From Sulfurovum sp. (GTDB lineage Bacteria; Campylobacterota; Campylobacteria; Campylobacterales; Sulfurovaceae): DNA of 64,000 nucleotides. Below the pieces are notes generated by a model. It was not told the DNA's origin and made no database searches. It worked only from the letters and a program-made list of their open reading frames with translations. The translations under genes and the position numbers were made by a program. Below are positions 1 through 10,812 of this stretch, piece after piece. Each line of letters opens with the position of its first letter. Within the stretch, counting starts at the first letter, position 1. The stretch is from NCBI GenBank assembly GCA_027082955.1, contig JALWTA010000038.1, forward strand, positions 60,338 through 124,337, given 5' to 3'.

Positions 1-93
1 TATTATATTCCTAAAATTGGGGATGGTGTACTTCGTCGGGAAGTATTCGGGCGGAATTGTATCGAAATGGATATTAAAAATATATTAATTTAA
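1..93 (+). CDS. 3' end of an unidentified CDS (partial)
   Basis: Open frame from base 1 to TAA at 91-93 (YYIPKIGDGVLRREVFGRNCIEMDIKNILI*). Confidence 0.35.
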   Translation, partial: YYIPKIGDGVLRREVFGRNCIEMDIKNILI

Positions 94-117
94 GGAATTT
101 CAAGAAAGAAGAAAGAA

Positions 118-142
118 GGGGTGACCAAAGATCCGGTCACCC
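118..142. terminator. Bidirectional terminator-like hairpin
   Basis: GGGTGACC-N9-GGTCACCC between convergent genes. Confidence 0.5.
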
Positions 143-151
143 AAATGAAGA

Positions 152-427
152 TTAGTCTTCAATGACCGGCTCGCCTTTAGCACCTCTGTTTTCAGAACAA
201 GGCTGTCCCTCAACACAGTCGCTCCACTGAATACATCCTTCTGTAGGACATGCTTCAGCACATGCCGGTACTTCAAAATAATCTACACACTCAACACATT
301 TGTCTGCATATACGTAGTAGATCTCCTCACCAGTTGGGTTATCGTCCTCATCAACGATCGCTTCAACTGGACACTCATCAATACAAGCTGCACAGTTAAT
401 GCAGATATCTGTAATCATTACTGCCAT
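152..427 (-). CDS. 4Fe-4S ferredoxin (YfhL-like)
   Basis: Two Cys clusters, CINCAACIDECP and CVECVDYFEVPACAEACP. Confidence 0.85.
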   Translation of the reverse strand: MAVMITDICINCAACIDECPVEAIVDEDDNPTGEEIYYVYADKCVECVDYFEVPACAEACPTEGCIQWSDCVEGQPCSENRGAKGEPVIED

Positions 428-489
428 TTGTTTTCTCCTTTATGTAAGATGGTCAAACTATAACAAAACTTATTTAAATTATTCTTTAA

Positions 490-1647
490 TTAGATACTTA
501 AATAGTCTCTAATCGCTTTTGTTTTGTCTGTTTTTTCCCATGTAAAATCTTCATCCTCGCGACCAAAATGACCATAAGCTGCTGTCTTTCGGTAAATAGG
601 ACGCAGCAGATTCAGACTCTCCATGATCCCTTTTGGTGTCAGGTCAAACAGCTCCTTGACACATGCCACAATCTTCTCTTCTACCACATGAGCAGTACCG
701 TGTGTATCTACATGAATAGAGACCGGTGCAGCCACACCAATAGCGTAGGCTATTTGGATAGTCGCCTTTTCACAGGCACCTGCAGCGACAAGGTTCTTGG
801 CAACATAGCGTGCCGCATAGGCAGCCGAGCGGTCGACCTTGGTCGGATCTTTGCCAGAGAATGCCCCGCCGCCGTGTGGGCAGGACCCCCCATAGGTATC
901 GACAATGATCTTTCGTCCTGTCAGGCCTGCATCACCCTGTGGACCACCAATCACAAAGCGCCCTGTCGGGTTGATGTGATAGGTGATCTCATCATGCAGC
1001 ATACCGTAAGCTTCCAGTACAGGATTGATCACCTCTTCTCTGACTGCTTTTTGCACCTGTGTCAGAGAAACATTATCATGGTGCTGGGTAGAGACAACTA
1101 CCGTATCGACAGAAACCGGCTTTCCGTCAACATATTTGACCGAAACCTGCACCTTACCATCTGGTCTTAGAAACGGTACCGTACCGTTTTTACGTACCTC
1201 TGCCAGCTTTGAGGTCAGACGGTGTGCCAGTGTAATAGGCAGCGGCATCAGTTCCGGTGTCTCTTTGCACGCATAACCGAACATCAATCCCTGATCTCCC
1301 GCACCGATCTCTCCGCTTGCCTGATCAACCCCCTGATTGATATCGGGTGACTGCTCGCCAATTCCATTGAGTACACCGGCACTGCGGTAATCAAAACCGT
1401 AAGAGGCATCGGTATATCCAATCTCTCTAACCACTTCGCGCGCAATTTCCTGCATCGGTGCATACGCTGTTGTTTTCAATTCTCCTGCAATCACACAAAA
1501 ACCGTTACTCAGCAACGTCTCACATGCCACTCTGGCATTGGGATCTTCCTTGATGATGTAGTCCAGAATCGCATCAGATATCTGGTCTGCCATCTTGTCA
1601 GGATGTCCTTCGGTTACTGATTCACTGGTAAAAATGTATTCGTTCAT
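490..1647 (-). CDS. metK: S-adenosylmethionine synthetase
   Basis: [38 protein letters not shown]; start placed at the internal Met. Confidence 0.97.
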   Translation of the reverse strand: MNEYIFTSESVTEGHPDKMADQISDAILDYIIKEDPNARVACETLLSNGFCVIAGELKTTAYAPMQEIAREVVREIGYTDASYGFDYRSAGVLNGIGEQSPDINQGVDQASGEIGAGDQGLMFGYACKETPELMPLPITLAHRLTSKLAEVRKNGTVPFLRPDGKVQVSVKYVDGKPVSVDTVVVSTQHHDNVSLTQVQKAVREEVINPVLEAYGMLHDEITYHINPTGRFVIGGPQGDAGLTGRKIIVDTYGGSCPHGGGAFSGKDPTKVDRSAAYAARYVAKNLVAAGACEKATIQIAYAIGVAAPVSIHVDTHGTAHVVEEKIVACVKELFDLTPKGIMESLNLLRPIYRKTAAYGHFGREDEDFTWEKTDKTKAIRDYLSI

Positions 1648-1842
1648 CCATACTCCTTCTTCTTGAAGATCGGCAAAGCCAATCTTCAATTCATCTCACT
1701 AAAGCTTCGCCTGCAGCTTAGAACACTTCAATAAGAGATGTTTAATATTCGTCCACTGTCACTGAACTTAAATAAATCACCGACAGGAGATTTATTCAAA
1801 CCCAGTATCGGTGCGTGACTACGCACCCTACTGCTTTCCTTT

Positions 1843-3678
1843 TTAATTTTTAATTTTTAATTTTTCCCTTACACGTTCTGCGAGTTGTTCCGGTAACAGT
1901 CCCATGCTCTCTTCCACCAGCCTGGTATTGCCGTGTGTGATAAATGCATCATCATACTCAAAAGAGGTTAACGATACCGTATGAATACCCGTTTGGGACA
2001 AATACTCAAGTATCGCGGAACCTACCCCGCCTTTTTTGGCAGAATCGGAGAAAACGAACCACTTTGTATATTTTGATGCCAAAGAAGAGAGCATCGCTTC
2101 ATCCAGCGGTTTGACAAAACGCAGATCGAGCACCGCCGCATCTATCCCGGATTCTGAGAGCAAAGATGCTGTCTGAAGTGCTCTGCCTACACCATTCCCG
2201 TACCCGATAAGCAACAGTTCACTGCTGCCCTCTTGGATGAAATGTGCTTTGCCCAATGTATACTCTGGGACATCACAATCTTCTGCCATAAATGCACCGC
2301 GCGGATATCGGAATGCACAGGGACGACCGTAGTCTCTCGCAAATGCCATCACCTTTTTCATACTCGTCTCATTGTAAGGTGCCAGCAGTGTCATATTGGG
2401 AATTGCACGCAGATAAGAGACATCAAACGCTCCCTGATGGGTCTCGCCATCCTCTCCTACAATACCTGCACGGTCAATGGCAAAGGCAACCCCAAGATCC
2501 ATCAGGCAGATATCATGGATCACTTGGTCGTAGCCCCGTTGCAAGAAAGTTGAATAGATGGCACAGAAAGGTTTGAATCCCTCTTTGGCAAGCGGTCCCA
2601 TGGAGGTCACCGCATGCTGCTCGGCAATCGCTACATCCCAGAAGCGTTCAGGATATTTTTCCATCGCCGCATTCAGCCCTGTTCCGCTTGGCATAGCAGC
2701 CGTTACACCAACGATCTTATCATCTTCATCCGCCATTGCGACCAGTGTTTCAGAAAATATCTTCGTTGCTGCTTTGGCACTGCTCTTCTTGTAAGATTCG
2801 CCTGTTTTAGGATCAAATGCACCTACTCCATGCCAATGCTCTTTGGTGCCTTCGGCAATCTCATACCCTTTGCCTTTGGTCGTCTGTGCATGAATGATGA
2901 CCGGTTTGCCAAGCCCTTTGGCTACCTCCATTGTTTCTATCAGCGCGGCAATATCATGCCCGTCTACAGGACCGATATACTCGATACCCATCTCTTCAAA
3001 AAGCACCCCGGGAGTGATCAGCTTAAACGACTCTTCAAACCGTTTTGCCATATAGCTGGTGCCTTCGGGCATCATATCTACAATCTTCTCGACCTTCGTC
3101 TTAAACTTCTGATAAAGCGGGCTTGCCATGGTCTGAGAAAGGAGTTTCGAGATAGCACCTATTGGTTTGGCAATACTCATCTCATTGTCATTGAGGATGA
3201 TCACGACCGGATATTTACGGTCACCCAGTTCATTGAGTGCTTCATAAACCATCCCTGCACTCATACTCCCATCACCGATAAAGGCAACCGGAATACGCTT
3301 TTCCCCCTTGAGTGCAATCGCTTTGGCAGCCCCTACAGCCAGTGAAATGGAGGTAGAGCTATGTCCCGCTACATAATAGTCGTAGGGTGACTCTTTTGGT
3401 TTGGTATAGCCGCAAATACCGCCAAACTGACGCAATGAGTCAAAACGATCCCAACGGTCTGTCAACAGCTTATGGGCATATGCCTGATGTGACACATCGA
3501 AGATAAACGGATCTTTGGTCACATCAAAGACTTTGTGCATAGCTACAATCAGATCGGTTGCGCCCAGTGTCGAACTCAAATGTCCGCCATTCTTGCTCAC
3601 TGTTGCAAGAATACGATCCCGTATCTGCTGTGCAAGTGTTTCCAGTGTTTCAACCGATGCATCACGAATATCCATCAT
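1843..3678 (-). CDS. dxs: 1-deoxy-D-xylulose-5-phosphate synthase
   Basis: GDGSMSAGMVYEALN, DRAGIVGEDGETHQGAFD. Confidence 0.96.
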   Translation of the reverse strand: MMDIRDASVETLETLAQQIRDRILATVSKNGGHLSSTLGATDLIVAMHKVFDVTKDPFIFDVSHQAYAHKLLTDRWDRFDSLRQFGGICGYTKPKESPYDYYVAGHSSTSISLAVGAAKAIALKGEKRIPVAFIGDGSMSAGMVYEALNELGDRKYPVVIILNDNEMSIAKPIGAISKLLSQTMASPLYQKFKTKVEKIVDMMPEGTSYMAKRFEESFKLITPGVLFEEMGIEYIGPVDGHDIAALIETMEVAKGLGKPVIIHAQTTKGKGYEIAEGTKEHWHGVGAFDPKTGESYKKSSAKAATKIFSETLVAMADEDDKIVGVTAAMPSGTGLNAAMEKYPERFWDVAIAEQHAVTSMGPLAKEGFKPFCAIYSTFLQRGYDQVIHDICLMDLGVAFAIDRAGIVGEDGETHQGAFDVSYLRAIPNMTLLAPYNETSMKKVMAFARDYGRPCAFRYPRGAFMAEDCDVPEYTLGKAHFIQEGSSELLLIGYGNGVGRALQTASLLSESGIDAAVLDLRFVKPLDEAMLSSLASKYTKWFVFSDSAKKGGVGSAILEYLSQTGIHTVSLTSFEYDDAFITHGNTRLVEESMGLLPEQLAERVREKLKIKN

Positions 3679-3685
3679 TGCCTCT

Positions 3686-3895
3686 CTACCGTGTAATATA
3701 CGCATTCACTATACGCTTGGCAAAAGCGAGCTTTTCATCATCAACAGAAAGCCCCATCTCTTTTGCCATATGTTTGATCTCTTTTTTGGTAATCTTCTCT
3801 ATCGTAACAGATTTGGCTTCATCCTTCATGAAATCCTCTATGCGAAAAGAGACTATCTCTATCTCGGAGCCCTCTGCTACAACTGCCTCTTTCAT
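3686..3895 (-). CDS. Small conserved-looking hypothetical protein
   Basis: 69-aa ORF packed between dxs and hisC, overlapping the hisC end. Confidence 0.55.
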   Translation of the reverse strand: MKEAVVAEGSEIEIVSFRIEDFMKDEAKSVTIEKITKKEIKHMAKEMGLSVDDEKLAFAKRIVNAYITR

Positions 3896-4998
3896 CCAAT
3901 CACCTCTGAGAAGTGCTTAAAGAAGATATCGTTTTGCCGTGCCGTTCCTACTGTGATTCGTACAGCATTCATGCCATAAGATGCCAAATTTCGGATAATG
4001 ACACCGCGTTTTAGCAGTGCATCAGAAATAGCAGTCGAATCCATATCTTCAGGGAAGAGGTAGGTAATAAAGTTGGTATAGCTGTCAATATAGTCAAACC
4101 CGTTCTCTTTAGCAAAAGCTTCATAACGCTTAATCTGCTGCTGATGCAGTGCTACGGAATCACGTACAAAAGTTTCATCTTTTGCCGCTGTGATCGCAGC
4201 AGCAAGCGAGAGTGTCGTAATGTTAAACGGCGGTCGCATCTTGTAAAGCTGACTGATGATCTGCGGCTGGGCTATCCCGTACCCCACACGCATACCGCCA
4301 AGTCCGTACGCCTTGGAGAAGGTACCAAGATAGATCACATGCTCATACCCGATCAAATCTGCTGGGGTAATTGCCATCGCAGCATCTTTAGCAGCGGCAT
4401 ACTCCATATAGGCACCATCCACTACCACCAGCGTATCCCGATCAACCGCTTCAATGATACGCAGCACCTCCTCTTTGGGCGTAGCATCTCCGGTAGGGTT
4501 GTTTGGTGTGCAGATATAGACGATCTTTGGATGGTACATTTTGTACGCCTCCATAAACTCGTCGTATTTGTGTGCGTAGCTTGCCGTACGGTAGATCTTC
4601 GCTCCCATCTGCTTGGCGTAGATCTCATACATCGCAAAGGTAACAGCGCTCATCAAGACCGATTCGGTCTCATTGAGCAGTGCTCTGGAGATAAACTCCA
4701 GCACCTGATCACTCCCCGCACCGATAATGATGTTTCCCTCATCCACATCAAACTTCTGTGCAAGTGCCTCTTTGAGTTCAAACATGCTGTCATCAGGGTA
4801 AAGATGTGCTTTTTCGGCATGGTTGCGGATTGTCTCTGCTACTGCAGGAGAAGTACCGATGGGGTTTTCGTTAGAAGCGAGTTTGACCACATCTTCAGGC
4901 TTCACTCCAAACTCCCGTACTACCAATTCAATGGGCTTACCCGCTTCATAGGTTTTAATACCATCTAATACTTTGTTAAATCTCATCCAAATCCCCAA
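3892..4998 (-). CDS. hisC: Histidinol-phosphate aminotransferase
   Basis: [33 protein letters not shown]. Confidence 0.95.
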   Translation of the reverse strand: MGIWMRFNKVLDGIKTYEAGKPIELVVREFGVKPEDVVKLASNENPIGTSPAVAETIRNHAEKAHLYPDDSMFELKEALAQKFDVDEGNIIIGAGSDQVLEFISRALLNETESVLMSAVTFAMYEIYAKQMGAKIYRTASYAHKYDEFMEAYKMYHPKIVYICTPNNPTGDATPKEEVLRIIEAVDRDTLVVVDGAYMEYAAAKDAAMAITPADLIGYEHVIYLGTFSKAYGLGGMRVGYGIAQPQIISQLYKMRPPFNITTLSLAAAITAAKDETFVRDSVALHQQQIKRYEAFAKENGFDYIDSYTNFITYLFPEDMDSTAISDALLKRGVIIRNLASYGMNAVRITVGTARQNDIFFKHFSEVIG

Positions 4999-5028
4999 TT
5001 TTAACTTTTAATTTCTAATTTTTAATTC

Positions 5029-6087
5029 TTAAATGTCGTCCGTCTCTTTCACATACGAACCAAGCACTTTGATCGACTCTTTGTGTTTGTCAATGATCAC
5101 ACTGATCTTCGGATCATCCTTGTGTCCGTTAAATTCAATGAAGAAGATAGAGACCCCTTCTACAATGTGTGATTTGATCTTTGTCAGGTTGATGTTAGCC
5201 GCTTCAAAATCGTTCAAAAACTCTACCAGAGATCCCGGTTTGTTCGGCAGTCTGACAAGCAGAGAAGTTTTATCGTTGCCGCTTGGTGCATTCTCGAAAT
5301 CACTGATAACAAAGAACCGGGTTCTGTTGTTTTGGTTATCTTCTATATTTTCAAAGAGCACCGGAAGATTGTAGATTTTCGCGGCAACCGCCGAACAGAT
5401 AGCTGCGCTCTCCGGGTCTTCTGCCGCCATCTTGGCTGCCTTTGCCGTAGACTCGACCGGAATCTGCTCCACCTCATCAAACCCAAAATCATTCAAAAAG
5501 TTCTGACACTGTCCAAAAGCGATATCTTTGGAGTAGATACGCTTGATATCCCCTATCTTATCGGCACGTGTCGCCAGTACATGGTGTATCTCCACCACCA
5601 CTTCGGCAATGATCTTCAGATCATAGTCGTTCAGACAGCTGATCGTATCGCTGACAATTCCGTTGGAACTGTTTTCAATGGGAACAACACCAAACTTCGC
5701 TTTTTTGCTGCTTACTTCCCTAAAAACACCCTTGATCGTTGCCACAGGATAGTAGGTGCTCATCGCACCGAACTTGCTCTCTGCCGCCTGATGGGTAAAG
5801 CTCGCTTCAGGTCCAAGGTAGGCAACTGCTTCAGGACGCTCAAGATTTCGCGCAACGGCAAAGAGTTCCAAAAAGAGCGCATCAATCGCCTCATCGGTCA
5901 ACTTGCCATCATTTTGTGCTTTGAGGCGCTGCAAGATCGCCTGTTCGCGTTCCGGGCGGTAAATGGGGGCACCCGTGGTATTTTTCAGCTCTCCTACCTG
6001 ATGCACAAGCTCCATACGCTCATTATAGAGCTTGAGCAGGGTATCATCGATATGATCGATCTTCTCTCTGAGGGCATCCAGTGTCAT
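5029..6087 (-). CDS. pheA: Chorismate mutase / prephenate dehydratase
   Basis: N-terminal CM domain, YLGPEASFTHQAA, NNRTRFFVI, ACT domain. Confidence 0.95.
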   Translation of the reverse strand: MTLDALREKIDHIDDTLLKLYNERMELVHQVGELKNTTGAPIYRPEREQAILQRLKAQNDGKLTDEAIDALFLELFAVARNLERPEAVAYLGPEASFTHQAAESKFGAMSTYYPVATIKGVFREVSSKKAKFGVVPIENSSNGIVSDTISCLNDYDLKIIAEVVVEIHHVLATRADKIGDIKRIYSKDIAFGQCQNFLNDFGFDEVEQIPVESTAKAAKMAAEDPESAAICSAVAAKIYNLPVLFENIEDNQNNRTRFFVISDFENAPSGNDKTSLLVRLPNKPGSLVEFLNDFEAANINLTKIKSHIVEGVSIFFIEFNGHKDDPKISVIIDKHKESIKVLGSYVKETDDI

Positions 6088-6105
6088 TACCGCCTCCTTT
6101 CTTTT

Positions 6106-7314
6106 TTATTGCAGGAACTCTTTTTCAAGACGTACCTGGTCTTCATAGGTCTCACGCCGTCTTATCAGTCTGTCTGTACCGCCTTGAAGTGCGACTTCAG
6201 CCGGTTTTGGACGGGTGTTGTAGTTGCTTGCCATGGTAAAACCGTAAGCTCCGGCAGAGTGCACCACAACAATGTCACCGTGTGATAGCGGCGGCAGAGC
6301 AACATTCTTCCCAAAGAAGTCACCGCTCTCACATACTGGTCCGACAACATCCGCCTCACTCTTTTCCCCTTCAACACCCGGTGCTTCTATTTTATGGTAA
6401 GCGTTGTAGAGGCTTGGACGGATCAGGTCATTCATTGCCCCGTCCACGATCACAAAACGTTTTCCACTATTGACCTTTTCATAAAGTACTTTCGTAAAAA
6501 ATGCTCCGGCATTGGCAACCATATAACGCCCCGGTTCACACATCAGTGTCACATCAAGCCCTTTGGTCGCCTCGGCAATGGCATCAACATACGCCTGCTC
6601 CGCTATGGGTGTCTCATCATCATAGACCACACCTATCCCGCCGCCGACATCAAAAAATTTGATATCGATCTTGATCGCTTTGAGTGACCGTACCAGATCG
6701 GCAACGATCATGGCTGACTCTCTGATGGGGTCAAGATTGGTCAGCTGAGAACCGATGTGAAAGTGGATGCCTACCGGGTTGAGATACTCCGACTTGTTTG
6801 CATAGATATACATCCGTTTTGCCATATCGAGTTCGACACCAAATTTGTTCTCGTGCAGTCCTGTCGAGATGTACGGATGGGTCTGTGGGTCGATGTTGGG
6901 GTTGACACGAATAGAGATGCGCGCCTCTTTGCCAAGCTTTTTGGCAACCAGTTCGACACGTTTCATCTCCGCTTCGCTCTCAAGGTTAAGCATCAAAATA
7001 TCTCTTTTGAGTGCCTCTTCTATCTCGTCATCGCGTTTCCCGACACCGGAGAAGATGATCTTATACTTGTCCACACCGGCATCGAGCGCACGGTACACCT
7101 CTCCAATGCTCACACAGTCTGCCCCCGCACCCAGCTTTGCAAGGTGCTGAATGACCGAAAGGTTTGAGTTTGCTTTAACCGCATAGTTGATGAGTGATTT
7201 TTTACCGGCAAACGCCTCTTTGAGTGTCATATAGCGATTTTCTATATAGTCAAAATCATACATATACAGCGGTGAGCCGTATTTTTCCACCAGTGCTTTA
7301 TAATCTATTGACAT
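6106..7314 (-). CDS. lysA: Diaminopimelate decarboxylase
   Basis: PLYMYDFDYIENRY, YAVKANSN, GAYGFTMASNYNTRPKPAEV. Confidence 0.96.
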   Translation of the reverse strand: MSIDYKALVEKYGSPLYMYDFDYIENRYMTLKEAFAGKKSLINYAVKANSNLSVIQHLAKLGAGADCVSIGEVYRALDAGVDKYKIIFSGVGKRDDEIEEALKRDILMLNLESEAEMKRVELVAKKLGKEARISIRVNPNIDPQTHPYISTGLHENKFGVELDMAKRMYIYANKSEYLNPVGIHFHIGSQLTNLDPIRESAMIVADLVRSLKAIKIDIKFFDVGGGIGVVYDDETPIAEQAYVDAIAEATKGLDVTLMCEPGRYMVANAGAFFTKVLYEKVNSGKRFVIVDGAMNDLIRPSLYNAYHKIEAPGVEGEKSEADVVGPVCESGDFFGKNVALPPLSHGDIVVVHSAGAYGFTMASNYNTRPKPAEVALQGGTDRLIRRRETYEDQVRLEKEFLQ

Positions 7315-7391
7315 CCTGTATCCTAAGCTAATTTGGGGTGATTTTATCTAAAAGTTAATTAAGGGCACCTCTAAAGCATCTTTCTGTGTTT

Positions 7392-8477
7392 TCAGGCAAT
7401 ACTACGTTCATCCGTAAAAAAGAGATACACTGCATAAATCCACAATAGCACTACCGGCAGTAGTGCTGTAAGCTCGGGGATAACCACACCGTTAGAACCT
7501 ACCTGATCCAAACCAAAAAGGATCCCCCATATTACAAAAGTAATTCCCAAGGAAAATGCTATCACAAGCCCCATATTCATCATACGTGCATGAAATGGGA
7601 GTTTAAAGAACAAAATGAGTAACATTGCCAGAGAGAAAAGCGGCACTACACTCTTTTCATACAGTGCTGAGCGTATCTTGTCGGAATTGAGATGCTGTTT
7701 GTGCAGTAGTTGCCAAGTATGATAGGCATCCATGATATTGAGTGACTTCCCCTCATAGAGAGACTCAATAATTTTCGGCTTATACCCTCTTAGGGTATCG
7801 ATATGCTCTTTTTGTTCACTTTTGTAGCGCACCAGATTCCCATGACTATCATATATATGGGTTTTTAAAAGTGCATTTTGGGCATCCCACTTCTCACCGT
7901 CAAACAAAGCACTAGGGGCATGGATCGTATAGAGTACCTTATGTCCCTTCACTTTGAAGATTGTCACATTCTCGATGCGTTTGTGGACAGGATCGAGCTT
8001 TTGCATATAGACAAAAGTATCATTGTATTTAAAAAAAATATCATTGACATTATAGGTACCGATCTCATTTTTAAGCAGTGCCTCCCCTTTGTCTCCTGCA
8101 TAGGCAAAAGCGGTTGTGTTCAAACCCAAAAACAGAACATATACTACAAACGCGACCAGAAAAAGTGGAGCAACAAGACGTTTTTTGCTATATCCGAAAG
8201 CATGAAAGCTGCCCATGGTATTCTGTTTTACCAAGGAGAGTTTCGTCATGATCAATGCAAAAATAATAGAGAGCGGGTAGAGCATCTCGAGTGCCTGCTG
8301 CCACATATAAAAGATATAGAGTATCTTGTAGTTCCATGCGACCTGAAGCTCTTGTGCATACTGAAAATAGTTAATGGATGCAAAAGCGAAAGAGAGACCC
8401 ATCAGAATCCATAGCAGATTCTTAAGATAGCGCAGACTCAAATAACGAAAATAGAGGGGTGGTGTAAGCATGTTCAT
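7392..8477 (-). CDS. LptF/LptG (YjgP/YjgQ) family permease
   Basis: Membrane topology and family-like sequence, RYLSLRYLKNLLWI... Confidence 0.75.
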   Translation of the reverse strand: MNMLTPPLYFRYLSLRYLKNLLWILMGLSFAFASINYFQYAQELQVAWNYKILYIFYMWQQALEMLYPLSIIFALIMTKLSLVKQNTMGSFHAFGYSKKRLVAPLFLVAFVVYVLFLGLNTTAFAYAGDKGEALLKNEIGTYNVNDIFFKYNDTFVYMQKLDPVHKRIENVTIFKVKGHKVLYTIHAPSALFDGEKWDAQNALLKTHIYDSHGNLVRYKSEQKEHIDTLRGYKPKIIESLYEGKSLNIMDAYHTWQLLHKQHLNSDKIRSALYEKSVVPLFSLAMLLILFFKLPFHARMMNMGLVIAFSLGITFVIWGILFGLDQVGSNGVVIPELTALLPVVLLWIYAVYLFFTDERSIA

Positions 8478-9046
8478 TGCACCAGTCCCCCAATTGATTT
8501 CAGACTGTAACGGGATTTCACTTCATTGAGATCCCAGTGCAACAGTGCATCTGCCGCTTCTGCCACATGGGAAACAAGTGCGTCAATCTGTTGCATTTCT
8601 TCAGGAACAAAAGCCTGTAAAACATAGTCTGCTACCTGTGATTTATGCTCTGGTTTACCAACACCTATACGAATACGAAGGTACTCTTTCCCAATCATAC
8701 TGTCTATAGACTTCAGTCCGTTATGACCCCCATGACCTCCCCCTCTTTTAAAACGTACTGCCCCGAACGGAAGGTCTATATCATCATGTATGACGATAAT
8801 GTTCTCCATTTCTACCTTAAAAAACTGTTTGACAGGCAATACACTTTTCCCAGATAGATTCATATAGGTAGTAGGCTTTAAAAAAAGAGTGGAAACGGTA
8901 CGGTACAGTTCACCGTGAAATGCAGATTTTGAGATATCTCTGGCTTCATGTTTCTCGATAAGTGCGTCGATAACTTTGAAGCCAATATTATGCCGTGTCT
9001 CTTCGTATTGTGATCCCGGATTTCCCAGACCTACGAAGAGTGTCAC
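8474..9046 (-). CDS. pth: Peptidyl-tRNA hydrolase
   Basis: LFVGLGNPGSQYEETRHNIGF, GGHGGHNGLKSI. Confidence 0.97.
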   Translation of the reverse strand: MTLFVGLGNPGSQYEETRHNIGFKVIDALIEKHEARDISKSAFHGELYRTVSTLFLKPTTYMNLSGKSVLPVKQFFKVEMENIIVIHDDIDLPFGAVRFKRGGGHGGHNGLKSIDSMIGKEYLRIRIGVGKPEHKSQVADYVLQAFVPEEMQQIDALVSHVAEAADALLHWDLNEVKSRYSLKSIGGLVQ

Positions 9047-9059
9047 AACGGTACTTTCA

Positions 9060-9596
9060 TTATTTGGACTTGATTACACCGCAGATTGCAACATCAGGTC
9101 TGTCCATCAGGCGACAACCTTCCGGTACCTCAACATCTCTGACAAGAATAGAGTCATCTCTGTTGAGCGGTTCAACATCCAGATCAAATTTTGCAGGCAT
9201 ATTTTCGATCGCCCCTCTTACTTTGATTCTTCTTTTTGACATAACGAGTACACCTTTGTTTTTCAGACCAACCGGAGTACCGTGAGTCACAACAGGGACA
9301 AGATAGTCAGTTACCTGACCGGGAACAGCGATTCTAAGATCAACATGTACTACCTCACCATGTACAGGGTGCAGTTGATACTCTTGAATGACAACATTCA
9401 GTTCTTTGTCACCGACTTTCACAGGGAATGCAAGGTTCTCTTTGGCTCTTACTGCTCTTACAAACTCACCGCGTTTGAACGCCGCTTGAATGTTCTCTAC
9501 GCCTTTGGCATAAAGGTTTGCAGTTAGATAACCATCTCTTCTAAGCTTCTTTGCAGTCGTCTTTCCGATACTCTCTCTAACGATACCTTCTAACAT
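9060..9596 (-). CDS. rplY: 50S ribosomal protein L25/Ctc
   Basis: MLEGIVRESIGKTTAKKLRRDGYL...; next to pth as usual. Confidence 0.92.
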   Translation of the reverse strand: MLEGIVRESIGKTTAKKLRRDGYLTANLYAKGVENIQAAFKRGEFVRAVRAKENLAFPVKVGDKELNVVIQEYQLHPVHGEVVHVDLRIAVPGQVTDYLVPVVTHGTPVGLKNKGVLVMSKRRIKVRGAIENMPAKFDLDVEPLNRDDSILVRDVEVPEGCRLMDRPDVAICGVIKSK

Positions 9597-9669
9597 TGTT
9601 TATCCTTGAATTGAAAATAGGAACGGATTATATCGAAACAATTTTAAGAAAAGTTGAAGTATAACATTT

Positions 9670-10800
9670 CTACTCTTCTTTGAATTCAAATACATCCATC
9701 TCTTTGTTCATATCGTCGGTGACGATGGCACCTTTACCGACACCTTGCATTTTCAATTTCATATCTGCCGGGTTGGTAGCATATTCAAGTGCGGTCTTTT
9801 CATCAATATCTCCGCGTTTGAAAATATCGAGAAGTGCCTGATCAAAAGTCTGTGTACCGTAGATCTCTTTCCCGTCAAAGAGTGCATCGGGGATCTCAGT
9901 ATCTCTATTTTCTGCTATCAACTGTTCAATACGTGCTGTTTTCTTTAAAATTTCTATCGCTGCAACCCTGCCTCCACGTACTTTAGGAATAAGCCTTTGG
10001 GAAAGAACCCCTTCAAGTACCGAAGCGAGCGACATACGTATACGGTTTTGTTCATCATTTGGGAACATCCCCACAATACGGTCTATGGTCTCTTTGGCAT
10101 CAAGGGTGTGCAGTGTCGAGAATACAAGGTGCCCTGTATTGGCAGCATGCATTGCTATATCAATGGTCTCAAGGTCACGCATTTCACCGACCAGAATGAT
10201 GTCCGGATCTTCCCTCAGTGCCGCACGCAGCGCATCCGAGAAGGAGTGGGTATCCTGACCGATACTTCGCTGATTGATCAAACACCCGCGGTCTTTATGG
10301 ACAAATTCGATCGGATCTTCAACGGTAATAATATGTTTTTTCTGTTCTCTGTTGATCTTGTCCAAGATCGCTGCCAATGTGGTAGATTTACCAGAACCTG
10401 TGACTCCCGTTACCAGCACCAATCCGCGTTGGATATTGGCAAATTCGTTCACCACTTCTGGCAATCCAAGCTCTTCAATACTTAGTATCTCTACAGGAAT
10501 GATACGGAATACTGCACTCAAACCATCCATTTGATAGAAAAAATTGACCCTGAAACGATGTTCTTTCCCAAGTGCATAAGAGAAGTCGAGGTTACGGTCT
10601 GTTTTGAGCTTATCGAACTGATCTTCTGTCGTAATCTCTTTGGCAAGCTGTTCCATCTGCTGGGCAGAAAGTTCCTCTTTCCCAAGCAGTTTCAATACAC
10701 CGTGTACACGTACACGTACCTGTGAACCAGACTTCAAATGCAGGTCACTCCCCTGGTTGCTGATCATGGTACGCAGATACAGTTTCAGTTTTTCTTCCAT
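9670..10800 (-). CDS. pilT: PilT-type twitching ATPase
   Basis: GSDLHLKSG, VTGVTGSGKSTTLA, Walker B and AIEIL motifs. Confidence 0.88.
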   Translation of the reverse strand: MEEKLKLYLRTMISNQGSDLHLKSGSQVRVRVHGVLKLLGKEELSAQQMEQLAKEITTEDQFDKLKTDRNLDFSYALGKEHRFRVNFFYQMDGLSAVFRIIPVEILSIEELGLPEVVNEFANIQRGLVLVTGVTGSGKSTTLAAILDKINREQKKHIITVEDPIEFVHKDRGCLINQRSIGQDTHSFSDALRAALREDPDIILVGEMRDLETIDIAMHAANTGHLVFSTLHTLDAKETIDRIVGMFPNDEQNRIRMSLASVLEGVLSQRLIPKVRGGRVAAIEILKKTARIEQLIAENRDTEIPDALFDGKEIYGTQTFDQALLDIFKRGDIDEKTALEYATNPADMKLKMQGVGKGAIVTDDMNKEMDVFEFKEE

Positions 10801-10812
10801 ATACTTCCCTTT

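Noticed and set aside
568-1276. Antisense ORFs across metK (and similar ones across dxs, hisC, lysA, modE)
   Set aside because: No recognisable domains; opposite strand codes for known proteins.
7362-7375. AGGGCACCTCTAAA matching the MITE TIR of 15344
   Set aside because: 14-bp solo match with no second end nearby; may be a relic or chance.
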